DNA of 64,000 nt from Tillandsia leiboldiana (Eukaryota > Streptophyta > Magnoliopsida > Poales > Bromeliaceae): positions 9,984,854 through 10,048,853 of the forward strand of contig CM055072.1 in assembly GCA_029204045.2 (NCBI GenBank), given 5' to 3'. Positions within the stretch are counted from its first letter, which is position 1. Each line of letters begins with the position of its first letter. This document shows, piece by piece, positions 24,065 to 35,283 of this stretch. Under the pieces are notes generated by a model. That model did not search any database, was not told the DNA's origin, and saw only the letters and a program-made list of their open reading frames with translations. The translations under genes and the position numbers were made by a program.

Positions 24065-27000
24065 TGTGGGGACCCGAATCCCCGCTTAAGGGTTATTGTT
24101 GGATTAGTGTCTTCGGGAGGTGTTTGTGCACGTGTCGGGCCCAAGTTATTGGATTTCTGGAGTAATTGGAGCATGATTGCTTGCTGGAGGCCCATTGTGG
24201 GTGATTGAGGTTTTTGCGTGCTTATTGGAACCAAGGATTTGACCCGGCATGAAAAATGGATCAAGTTTACTTTTCCGGGAATTTTTGGGAAATTTTAGGA
24301 GTGGAATTTGGCCGATCGGACTTCGGATTTGGATTCAGCGCGCGAAAACGGTCAAGATGGACTATTTACTTGTATTTTTCGGAGTCCGGATGCGAAAACA
24401 CGCATTTCGAGGTTTTGGTAATGTTCCGGCGGCCAGAGAGGCGCCGGCGGCGGCGGCGGGTGGCGGAGAGCGGCGGTTGCCGGCGGCGGAGGCGCGCGGT
24501 CCATCGCGGAGGCGTGCACACGGGCGCTCGCCACGTGGCGCCTCCCGGTTGGCGGGCGCAGTGGCGCGGTCCACGGGTTTGGCGGGGTGTACGGTGGACC
24601 AAGGGCTGGCCACGTGTCGCTTGGTGGTTGGTTGGGCATTGTGCGCGCGGTCCACGGGTGGGGAGCTGGTACCTCGGGCCGCGTGCCCGACAGGCACGCG
24701 TGGACGCACGTGGGGCGCGGCGTGGGCGCGTTGACCCGAGGCTCCCGGCGTGGGCGCCACGTGTCGTCGCGGGATTCGGGCACGTGGCGCATGGCTTTTG
24801 GCCCAAACAGCTGTTTGCTGTTTGGGTGTACACGTGGCGGCCTGGGGTTTCCGGGCGTGAACAGTAACGGGCCGGGCCCGTTACTGTAGCAGCCCGGAAG
24901 TACCGGGCGCCCGAATCTTTGGGCCAAAAGTCCAAAGTGCGGATTTTGGGGCTGGGCCTATAAATAGCTGTCTTGTGAGGGAGTTTTGTCCCCTTTCCCG
25001 AGCTCCCCTGCCTATGGCCCCTTTAGGAAAGTTGTAGATCTTCGTGTTGCGCATCTTCTGGCAGAGGCCCAGATTTTTTTTGGAAGCCGCGGCGTCGACG
25101 GCTTCGGCATCAGAGCGCAGTGCGACGATTTTCTGTTGGAGGCCCGTTTCCGTCGCACTTCAGTCTGAGAGGTCTACAGAGCTACCCTGACTATATTTTT
25201 GGGCGATTTTTGCGGCATTGGATTCATGAGAGGTACGTCTTCGACTTCCGTGTTGAGTGTTTCATATAGATTTGGGTTTTTGGCACGGTTTTCGAGGCTT
25301 TACTGAGCCCCTTTTGTGCTGGTGAGGTTTCTGGACAGCAAGGCCTTCGCGGATTTTTATCTCCATATCCCGACATCGGAATTCGACGTTTCAAGGCTCT
25401 ATCGACATCTACACTTCGCGAGGATAGCCGTCATATTTTTACTGAAATTTTTGGAAGCTGTTTTATAGGTGAATATTTCGCAGAAAGAGGACTGTTCCTC
25501 ACAGATTTTTAATATGTGAAATTTTGAGGAATTAAGTGTAATTCTTGGATCTATTATGTACCCAGGATGCTTTGAACACTACTTTGGTACTGTTGGCTTG
25601 GGGATTGTGCTCGTATATCTATTTCTGGGCTTTCTTAGCTGTACGACCCTGGACAGTAGTGCACCTTCAGGTGGGTGGCCCTGTCCCCAAGAATGATGGA
25701 ATGTGCATTAAATCTGCTATAGTAGGACCATGCATAATAGTGATATTCCTATGTAGCATGCGAGAATGTGATAGCTGTTGATTCTAGAGTTATATGATGA
25801 TCATGCGATCTCTTGTTCCTACTCTGTAAAATTGTTATTATTATCTTGGAATTTGACCTAGCACCCCCGTCATATGCAGCATGTGCAGCCAGACTGTAGA
25901 AAACTTCAACTTGGGCTAGGTTCATACTGCTTTAGACATCCACACTTCTTTTCTTTCCTGGACATAGTGTTTTACTCGCCCGGGTAGTAGGCCGAGTGGT
26001 CGGGTTTCTTTTAGTGTGGGATGCATTTTACACTCGTGCTTGGGAGCAGAGTGGAGTCTGGTAGATATAGTTGATCGTTCATCTAGGGCGGGAGCCGTTG
26101 GTAGACGGCGGTCCCGAGATGTTTTGGTTTCTTGTTTATTTGTCGCCACTGCGTCAGTGGCAGCTTTGTACCAATGATAACAGGACCTTGAACCCAGAAC
26201 TATTTTTGGACACACATATGATTTTAGTCAACCAATGTTTTCTTCCGAGCATCGTGGAGTCGCCGAGTCTGTTCTTGTTTGATTGGACAAAGGCATTAGC
26301 TCTACGAGGCTTGGATATAAAGCTTGTTTTCAATTATTTTCCTAAAAAGAACTAAAAATCATTAAATATGGATTTCTTTCAGATCAAATGGCTTTCAATA
26401 AGAAATATCACCTTTTTCCGACAAATTTAACCACCCCAGATGGTTCGAGTGGTCTGGGTTTCAAGGTCTGCATTTTTCCTTTGGGACGAGAACAACGAGA
26501 GACTAGGCCTAGAGCATGTTCTTGTTTGATTAGGGTTGTAGATTCTAGTCTTTCGGGGTTCCCGGACCCTTTATTGTGTCTGTTGTGGAGTTATCCTGTC
26601 AGTGATGCCTGTTTTAGGAAGCCGTTGGGTTGACAGCGGTCCCGACTGTCGAGTGTCCCTTGTTGCTCAGGATAGAGAGCAGGGATGGGGGATAGTATAG
26701 CTATATTGTTGAGTCGGGTGGGATTGCACCAGATTATCGACTCGGGTTATTATTTCGGTAATCGCGAACTGTGGGCGGTTTGACCGATTAGTGTTATACA
26801 TCAGTTGGGGTTGGGTTTTGCATTGTGGATTGAGTGAGTCTCCACTTTGAGCATTGTGTCGACTTTTGCCTCATTGGCTGAGATACTTGACAGAGCTGCT
26901 GGACATGGGTTACTTTTGACTCGAGTGGGTCGCTCCCCTCGAGTGCCACTCCGGAGTAGGCGAGACCGGGTTGTTGTAACCGGCGTCGAGATTGAGCTTT

Positions 27001-27848
27001 AGACCGGGTAGTTGTAACCGGCGTTGAGATTGAGCTTTAGACTGGGTTGTTGTAACCGGCGTGAGATTGAGTTCTTCTATCGTGACTTGTCGACGCCGTC
27101 CCTCTGGCTGGCCCAGATGTGGCAGTCACAGACACCCTACGGTAGACCCGTCCTGTTGAGGATGTGCGGCAGTAGGTGGTCGCTGGTTTGACTGGACCCT
27201 GCGTGGCAGTCATTATTAGATTGGGTTACTACACCTGAGAGTTAGTAGATGGATCATGTTTTCCATCTGTTTCACTTGTTGAGCATCTAGATAGGGGCAT
27301 AGTAGCTGTAGAGATATTCTTTTCCAGCTCTTCTTTCAGTATTTCATTTATTACCTTATGCCTCTAGTAGACTTAGTGGGCAGACCGTTGGGCTTGTTGA
27401 CGGCACCCACTGAGAACTACTGTGGGATGTAGTTCTCACACCCGTCGTGGTGTATTTTTCCCCAGGGTCTTCTACTCCTGTTCCTGCTGTTCCAGCTGCT
27501 GTTTCTTCAGAGCGAGGTAAGGGAGTCGCGAGCTAGTTCCCTACCAGACGTCGTCGTCCAGAGAGTAGATGTACCCACTTTTTATATTTTGAGAGTTACT
27601 TGTTGTTGAGAGACCTTGTAGCGAGGTATAGAGTTGTACTTTTATTTCAGAGTTGAGCGACTTTTGTACTTGTGGTGAGGGCTTGGAGTTGTATTTATTC
27701 TATTTATAGCAGTTTATTTTCAGCTCTGATATCTGTTTAGTATAGTATCTCTTATGCAGGTTAGACGCTTCGTCTATACGGGGTTCACCGTATGGGCGGC
27801 GGATCTGTTAGCGAGCCCGGGTCGCAGTTTCGACCCCGGGGCGTGACA
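24065..27848 (+). mobile_element. 3' LTR of the gag-only element
   Basis: 3,784 bp, matching 17558-21342 throughout. It starts TGTGGGGACCCG, ends GGGCGTGACA and is followed by the ACCCG duplication. It keeps the G-box cluster, a TATA box at 24959-24965 and the acceptor-like site ending at 27465. Confidence 0.95.
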
Positions 27849-27853
27849 ACCCG

Positions 27854-28108
27854 GGACCACCGTCAACCCCAACGGTTCCCAACAACACTGATCGGAAGAT
27901 ACTCGACGGCCCGGGACCACCGTCTACCCAAACGGCTCCTCACGACACTAGCACAATCTAAGCTCATCTACCAGACTCCACTCAGGCCCCAGGCACGAGT
28001 GCAACAATGTCCCACAGAAACCTGACCCCTCGGCCCACTACCCGGGCGAGGCAACACTATGTCCAGGAAAGATGCAAAGTGTGGGATGTCTAAAGCAGAA
28101 AGAAACCT
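27854..28108 (-). mobile_element. Continuation of the interrupted Group I LTR
   Basis: The reverse complement matches the 19390-19480 part of the plus-strand LTR (CTTTCCTGGACATAG, ACTCGCCCGGGTAG). It is cut at the AACCT before 28109, where the homologous LTR would continue with AGCCC. Confidence 0.75.
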
Positions 28109-31021
28109 TGTCACGCCCCGGGTGTAAACCAGAACCCGGGCTCGTCCACAGATCCGCCGTGTACACGGAATTTTCCGTGTACACGAAGCGCTGGTAACCT
28201 GCTCAGATATAAAGATGTAATAAATGAGCATAAAACAGAGCTAAACTAGAACTAATACATCTCAAACAAATGCTGGAAATAAAAGTACAATAAAACTCTC
28301 ATAAATATACATGTGTCTCTCCCAGCTCACGAAATAAATACAACCAGCTGGCCGAAGCCAGACCCAAAATAAAGGAAAATACAACCGTCTGAGTTTACAG
28401 GGGATACATCAAAACTACTAAACTCGAGCTCGAGGAAGTAGCTATCTAATCAGCGATCCTCTTACCTCGATCCTGGGAAGAGGGTCCCGCAACTCCAGCA
28501 GAGGACTCTGCAAAACAAAGGGGAAAAGAAATGGGAAACAGTGGGGGGTGAGAATTACTATAAAAACAGTAGCCTCCCCTAGTGGGTAGACCTCAAACTC
28601 AGACATGCCCACTAGGACTACTAGAGGCAAAACTAGAACAAGGGTGGTAAGCTATAAATATAACAACTGATAATAGCTACCACTACTATGCCTCTAAAAT
28701 GCCAAGCTAAAAGAATAGCTAAGTATGTGCATCAGAATATAAATGCCTGCCTGACTAAAACCCAATCTGTACACCAGTGACCACTGGTACTGCCTGCTAT
28801 GCTTGCCAAATCGGGTATGCCAGCCTACACATAACACCGATAGGGGATAGGAGTCTCAAGGACTCAAAGTCTGTATATCGCGCACTTCGGAGTGGCACTC
28901 GAGGGGAGCGACCCACACGAGTAAAATGCCTGAGTAATAAGTATCATAGAAGAATAAGTCCGCAGGACTGGATCATGACACTGATCTAAGTGGAAAAGAA
29001 CCATCCACTAAAAGAAGCCCAAATCCTCTCCCCGATCTGATGCAATAACAACTGTCCGGTCAACCGCCCAAAATCCGTGGTTGCCGCAATACCCTGCCAT
29101 CACAGCCTGCCTGTCCCAAATCCCAAATGTCTGACTACACTATCCCAGCCCCTGCTCGACCCCGAGCGTACTATCCCCTAATTCTAGATAACTGGAGAAA
29201 AATAAAAGTATGGTTTCTCCTAAGTCAGTTCCAGCATGATAGTGTAGCAGAAAAAGGTGGCCTAACTAGGTGACCATACACGCATGCAAAAGTCCTTTAC
29301 TTAATAAAAATATCTCAGATATTCCAATTCTTACAAGAATTAAAGTATGCTATTGATTGAAGAACTGATATGCTAATATGCCACAAGCTAGTCTATAAAC
29401 ATGCATAAGCCTCCCAACATACATGAAACATGATCTGGTTTTAGCATGCTATTACCAAAAGGTTTAAACAACTTATCTTTTCAATAGCAACGTATTCCCC
29501 GCAAACAACGTATATTCCGCATATAGATAGTATGTTAACAGTGAAAACTGCCTCTTGCAAGAAACAATAATTCATTAATATCTAGTCCTCCCAGGATGCA
29601 AGTGCTAACAGCAAACCCATAATTCCATACAAGCATGCTAGGTTCATCTCGCTGATACAACTATCAATTCTGATATAGAAACGTCTCTAGTGTGCCTCCG
29701 CTGTCCAAAATCTCACAGCAGGAAAAAGGGGTCACCAAAACACCTCGGAAACTATGCCAAAAACTCGAAATGAGCAGAAGTGATCAACACGAAAAACGAA
29801 GCCTTACCTCTCGTGAACGCGTTGCCGCAAAAATCGTCAAAAACGATGGTCGGAGTAAGCCCAAGCAGCCTGCGCACCGAAATGCGACGAAGGGGATCGC
29901 TGGTGAAGGAAAGTCGCACTGCGCCAAAATACCGCAAACCTCGAAGTGCGTGCCACCAAAAATTCTAAAACTTTCTCAGAAGATAGAGCACAGTATGATG
30001 ATCATCTTTTCTTCAAGGCTCAGCAGGAGATGAGCTCGGGAAAAGCCCCAAATCGCAGGTCAAAGGGGGCTATTTATAGCCTAAACCCAACAAATCCAAT
30101 AATACCTATCAAGTCCCTGGTTTCGGGCGCCCGATTAAATCGGGTTGCTACAGTAACAGGCTTGGCCCGTTACTGTGCGCGTCCGAAATAGCCTCGGCCC
30201 GCCACGCGGCCCAACCGCGCCCCGCACGGCCGGTGCACGTGCGCCCGCCTAACACGGCGCGTCGCGTGGCGCCGCGGTCCACGGCGGGAACCGTGGGCCG
30301 CGGTTCACGCCGGGCCACCCGGGTCCGTGCGCCCACCAATGGGCGTGCTCACGTGGCCACGCGGGGTCCACAGTGCGCCGTGCCCGACGCCCGGTCGCGC
30401 ATGCGTTGACCCACCAATCACAGCGCGCCACGTGGCACCACCAACACTCGCTGCGCCCGGTGCACGCAACTGATGCACCCGCCGAACCCGAAGCCGCCAC
30501 GTGTCCTATCCTCCGGTGCACGCCGGCCCCGTGGACCGTGCGCCTGCCCGGGTGCCTGCCCGCAGTCGCTCCGCCGCCTGCCCGAGCCCGCGCCGCCGCG
30601 CTCCCCCGCTGCCCGCCGCCGCTGCCCGCCGGTCGCCGGAACGATGCACAATGCCTCGAAAACCGTGTTTTCGTGTCCGGGCTCCGAAAAATACAAGAAA
30701 ATAGCCTATTTTGATCGTTTTCGCGCACTGAATCCAAATCTGCTGTCCGTTTTGCCAAATTCCCTTTCCAAAATTTGTCGAAGGCATCCAGATAAGTGTT
30801 CTTAACCCCAATTTCGCGCTGAGTCCACTTTTGATATCCATTTCACGCGAAACCACTTCTAAACATTCGACGGGGTCCTCCGATTACCCACGCAATCCAT
30901 TTAACACCCGGAGTCCATCACTTATGTCCAATTAGCGCACCAACACGGCCGACACGCCACAAAGGCCTCCAGAAGCTGCTGGTCACACTGTAGAAGCCCT
31001 GCAGAGATTCGAGTCACCACA
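28109..31021 (-). mobile_element. Group I LTR (minus) with non-matching flanks
   Basis: A 2,913-bp LTR on the minus strand, from TGTGGTGACTCG at 31021 to GTGACA at 28109, closely similar to 5404-9307 but shorter around the promoter. It has a minus-strand TATA (CTATTTATAG at 30071-30080), CACGTG at 30236, 30350, 30429 and 30498, and the acceptor-like GTTTTGCAG at about 28508. No PBS or PPT adjoins it. Its flanks are AACCT (left) and ACATG (right), which do not match. The left neighbour is an older gypsy LTR and the right neighbour is SIRE DNA. Confidence 0.85.
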
Positions 31022-31431
31022 ACATGTTTACCAAACATGGTGTTTCTTGTTTATTAGATAAAATGCTTTTTGGAATACTTGACTTTGTCGAATTCTAAGG
31101 TTGGTATAAGGTGGGATTTCAAATTGAAAGATGCTCAAATTGCCACTCCCTAAAATATATTGACTAGATAGCATTATCTAATTTATTTGGGATTTCAAAC
31201 ATCTATTGATCTTTGTACTTTCATTTTCTTTATTCAATTGATGACTTGATAAACACATTACTCATTAGATCGTGATTGATGTTTTGAACTTGCTCAACTT
31301 TAGAGGATATAACTTTTATAAATTTTTGTTTCATTATTTGAGTATTAATGATAGATTTAGCATAATCTATTTCTTTTGATGTGAAACAATACTTTTTGTT
31401 TAAAGTTGATATGCAAGAATGCTTACATACT
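31022..31431 (+). mobile_element. SIRE-type copia post-pol spacer, left piece
   Basis: Homologous to 59410-59820, the segment downstream of copia pol in the second SIRE copy (shared GGTTGGTATAAGGTGGGATTT and GGGATTTCAAACATCTATTG). It breaks at ATACT 31427-31431 where a solo LTR is inserted and resumes at 48156. The pol that should precede it is absent; the LTR 28109-31021 lies there instead. Confidence 0.82.
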
Positions 31432-31971
31432 TGTAATGACGCTGACTTTTTTTACTATTTCCGTATTGACGTCTTTTGGATTTAAGCTTGTTTTTGGTGG
31501 ATTTTTCTTGGTATTGGTTCACTTGGATTTTGGGTTGCGGTTACTGTATCACTGTAGAGCTCGTTAAATGGAGAACGACGATGTGATCGGATCGAAAATC
31601 TGACTTACGGATCTTCTAGAACGAGGGTTTCTTTGTTAGCGGGTCCGAAAAGGTAAGTTCGGTAGTTTTCGGGACCCGTTAGGTGCTGTCGGTGCATCGA
31701 GATTCGTGCTAGCGGGTATGGGGGCGTTTCGGAGAATCGACACGCTTATCGAGGAAGTCATGGAAAAATCCCTTTTGATTTTAAATACCGGATTTTAGGT
31801 TTCTGTACGTACAACAAAAATAATAATTAAATAATAAATAACCCTAATTGTTTTGGAAAAAAGATCGCCACTTCTTTCTTCTTCCTAGCCGTGCGTGCCG
31901 AAGACCGAGACCGAAAGCGTCGCCAATACCGGGGAGCGGATCCAGAAACACCACCGTCTGCGGAGATCGGG

Positions 31972-31976
31972 ATCGC
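31972..31976. repeat. Target-site duplication ATCGC (left)
   Basis: ATCGC at 31972-31976 is repeated at 41299-41303. Confidence 0.95.
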
Positions 31977-34900
31977 TGTAAGACCTGCCTTTTCCGTTAC
32001 CCTTTCCGTTACCCCTTTTCTTACGACTGTCCGACTGTGGGACAATTTTTTTAGTGTTTTTCCGGAAAGTCCGTCGGGACTCGCGGACATTTTTAGGCGG
32101 AAGGGCTCGCGAAACGGAGAACGGGGACGCGATCGGTTTCGCATTCCGACTCCCGGTTCCCCCAGAATAAATTTTTGAAGTTCGGACCCCTTTAGGCGCC
32201 CCGGGATCCGTGCGATTGGATGACACGCTTCTCGAGACAATCTTAGCCGCCAATTGTTATTAGGGTTTCCTTAACACCGGGGGCCGTAGGGTTTTTCTTT
32301 TCCCTCTTGGTTTTCTCTCTTGACGGCTAGGGTTTAAGGCGGCGCTTTTAAGAAAGAAAAAGAGGAACCCAAATCGATATTTCCTCTCTTTTCAAGAAGC
32401 GGCGCAAACGAGACGAGAGATGGGGAGATGCCTCCCTGCGAGAGTGATCGAGCGAGGAACGGGCGACCCTCTTTCCTCCTTCTCCCCCACCGGCGAAAAC
32501 AAGGTGAGCGATTCGGGTCTCCCCGGTTATTGTTTCGATGTGAGATTTTCCTTTTGTGGTTGTCTTGGGCATTACTTGGTGTTGAACGGGAGGCCGCCGC
32601 CGCCGTCGTTGAACGGGAGGCCGCCGCCGCCATTATCATGCCCCCGGGGTCGTCGCCGGAGTCGCACGGGAGCGGAAACGGAGTCGAAATCGCGCAACCG
32701 GAGCCGCGTGGGGGGCGAAATTAGGGTTTACTGTTCCCTTCCGTACGGCTTCAGGCCGCGCGGTCCACCAGGCCACCCGTGCACCCGCCGCACGCCCGCA
32801 CGGCCAGGAGGGGCGGACCCGGCGCACGGGCGCGTGCACCAGCCCAGCCCAGGCTGCGCGGTGCACGCGCCAAGCGTGCACCCGGCGCTCGCCCCCGCAG
32901 CCCGGTAGTGAGGACCCGGCTCACGGGCGCGTGCACCAGCCCGGCCCAGGCCGCGCGGTGCACGCGCCAGGCGTGCACCCGGCGCTGCCGCCTCGGCAGG
33001 GAGCGCGTGAGCCCGGTGCGCGCTCTGTCGTGCACCGGCCCGGCCCATTCCTTTTGGTGCACGCCCCCGGGGTGAGCCCGGTTTACGCTGCCGCTTCCTC
33101 TGAGCCGTGAACCCGGTCCACGCCTGGACCCGTGCACCAGACTACAGCCCGGAGGCCCGGGAGCTCCGTTTTTGGCCCGTTTCGCCCCGTTTTTGAGTGT
33201 TTTTGACTACGACGATGTTTTTAACAATACTTTTCCTACCTTAGTTTTTCGGGCGCAAGGCGGGAGAACTTCTGACTGGAATTTTTCCCGCACACCCTTT
33301 TCTTCGCGTTCCAGGTGGGTACCCCTTAGAACCTCTTTATGCACAGTTTCGTTGTTGCTATGTTTATTTTGTTGAGGGGTTTGGTGGGTGATGTGGACCT
33401 CCGGATTTACGGCTGTCGCGGTAGAAGACCGGGCGGGCAGTTCGCCCTATCCGAACAAAGGTAGGGTTGTTCGGGGCATACTAGCGTTGGGGGCAGTGAT
33501 CGACGTGACCTTTCAGAACATTAAAGTTGAACTTGTGGAATATTGTTAACTCCGGTAAAGGTTTGTGTTTTATTATCTTTATAGTATGGCGACTATGGGT
33601 CGCTGTGGGGACTCTTCCATTGTCTTGGTTTCCGGAGTTATGGGAAAAGGGGTAAGAACTTAGTAATTGCATGTTTACATTTGCTAACCCTGTTAAAGCC
33701 ATTGTGGGGATATTTGGTTGCCGAGGCAGGTGCTCGGTCTGGTTTGCCGAGGTTGGTGCTCGGATGAGGCTCGAGATTTGCTACACGCACAAAGATCTTA
33801 GTAATTGCATGTTTACATTTGCTAACCCTGTTAAAGCTATTGTGTGGATATTTGGTTGCCGAGGCAGGTGCTCGGTCTGGTTTGCCGAGGATGGTGCTCG
33901 GATGAGGCTCGAGATTGCTACACGCACACCCGCAGTTTGGCCACCGCAAAGGGTGTGCTTTTCCGGAAAAGTGGTACGTTGACCCGTGTACCCCACGCGG
34001 TGGTGGCGTTAGGAATGGGGGCCCCCATGGGTGGGGGGTGTGAGCGGTGATGTCGAGGCAGGTGCTCGGCGGTGGGCATCGGGGAAGGTGCCCGATGTTG
34101 TTTTGATACAGGGCGTGGTTATGGTGGATGATGCCGAGGTGGGTGCTCGGCGGCCGAGGCAGGTGCTCGGTAGGGGTCTCCGAGGCAGGTGCTCGGTGTG
34201 GTTGCCGGGGGAGGTGCCCGGTGTTGGTTTGCACGAGGTTCTGCATTATATTGTTTGCACGGGGTTCAGCATTGTATGGTTTGCACATGGTGCTTTATTG
34301 TTGGTTGCTCTGGTTTCTATCGTGGTTTGCCTGACTTTAGCCCTATTTGCTTATTATGTTATTTTCTTGTCACTGACTCCCCACTCCGCGACAGGTTCAC
34401 CCAGACCGTCCGGGGTCGAGCGCTAGGGCACCGGAGAGGCCGCAAGAGTGCTGCTCTGACTTTGATCGAGCTTCAGACACAGTGACCTTTCTTTCCCTTT
34501 ATCTTTTATTACTCATGTTAGTTAGTTGTGGTTTGCGATACCCCCGTGGGGTCGAAGTGGATGTTGCCTTTTTCCTTTTTGAATAATTAAATGAATTCTA
34601 CGTTCTCTCTTACTTGGCCGTTTTGAACGATGAAAAGCAAAGAAAACCGTTTGCTAAAACTACTTTTAAAACGTGGGTGTCGTGTGGGCACCGAGCTTTA
34701 CAAACCTTATGGGATTTATGTGTTTGCGAACTGTTTTCATAAACGATGGCGTCGTGTGGTTGCCGCTTTCAAAACCTTGTGATTATTTATCCTTTCAAAA
34801 CACCGGCCTCTATGCTCTAAGTGAATGCTAGAATATCATGTGAATTGTTTGGTTGTATGTGTACGAGACCCCAACTGATGTGGTTAGAGATTGTGTGTGC

Positions 34901-35097
34901 TACGCCTTGTGAGACACTTTGTAGTTGAGACGCCGTGCATATACAAAGGAGACTCTGCCCGTTTGCAGAGTGAATTTGTGTATGCGGCGGGTCTGGGCAC
35001 GCGCCGGGGAGTAATGTTATACAAAAAAAAAAATATGGCTGATTCAGGGGCATTGGTGGCTCCTCTTCCGCGCGATTCGAACCCCCGGGGCGTGACA
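31977..35097 (+). mobile_element. 5' LTR of the young element
   Basis: Starts TGTAAGACCTG and ends GGGGCGTGACA. It contains a donor-like AAG|GTGAGC (GT at 32514) and a GC-rich tract with a tandem repeat of period about 97 bp (32815-33000). The conserved CAGGTGGGTA is near 33312. A tandem duplication of period about 138 bp occupies 33660-33935, the GTTTGGCCACCG block is near 33937, and the hairpin array spans 33721-34221. An acceptor-like CCGCGACAG ends at 34394. No convincing coding sequence is present. Confidence 0.95.
33721..34221 (+). repeat. Array of ten hairpins with GNNGGTG loops
   Basis: Stems with a 7-nt loop lie at 33721-33737, 33747-33763, 33859-33875, 33885-33901, 34053-34069, 34077-34097, 34134-34150, 34154-34170, 34180-34196 and 34205-34221. 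Most stems are CCGAG/CTCGG. The sixth is CATCGGG/CCCGATG and the tenth is CCGGG/CCCGG. Loops are GCAGGTG (five times), GTTGGTG, GATGGTG, GAAGGTG, GTGGGTG and GGAGGTG. The first loop base and the last four are invariant. Part of the copy number comes from local duplication, but the different paired stems point to conserved pairing. Confidence 0.85.
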
Positions 35098-35105
35098 GAT
35101 TAAGA

Positions 35106-35116
35106 TGGTATCAGAG
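35106..35116 (+). other. Primer binding site (Met-tRNA type)
   Basis: TGGTATCAGAG starts 8 nt after the 5' LTR end at 35097. The match is shorter than in the other elements because the next bases are AGG rather than C. Confidence 0.85.
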
Positions 35117-35283
35117 AGGTAAACTTTAACCACAACAGTCGGGGCCCAACATCCACGGGGCGCGATACACTAACTACTGATTAATAAAGTGAACTGGGGG
35201 ATTTAATTTTAGTACGTCTGTAGGTCGTGGTGCTAGACCCGATAGGTCTAGGGTTGACTTGGTTTCTTTGTATGTAGCGATTA

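Larger units (their letters stand above)
17558..27848 (+). mobile_element. Complete gag-only (non-autonomous) gypsy element, TSD ACCCG
   Basis: A 10,291-bp element with two LTRs of about 3.78 kb and a short internal region of 2,722 bp (21343-24064). It has perfect 5-bp target duplications, PBS, gag and PPT, but no recognisable RT, RNase H or integrase, so any movement had to use enzymes from another element. LTRs are about three quarters of its length. The first 900 bp of the two LTRs differ at about 20 sites by eye, mostly transitions, suggesting a moderate age. It sits in the older minus-strand LTR remnant 16341-28108. Confidence 0.95.

Noticed and set aside
32420..33137. Frames of 98-162 codons repeated at 38620-39337
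   Set aside because: Identical because the two LTRs are copies; GC-rich tandem repeat, no recognised domain.
33638..34288. 216-codon minus-strand frame, also at 39839-40489
   Set aside because: It is the antisense of the hairpin array and its duplicated block; the open frame follows from the repeat.
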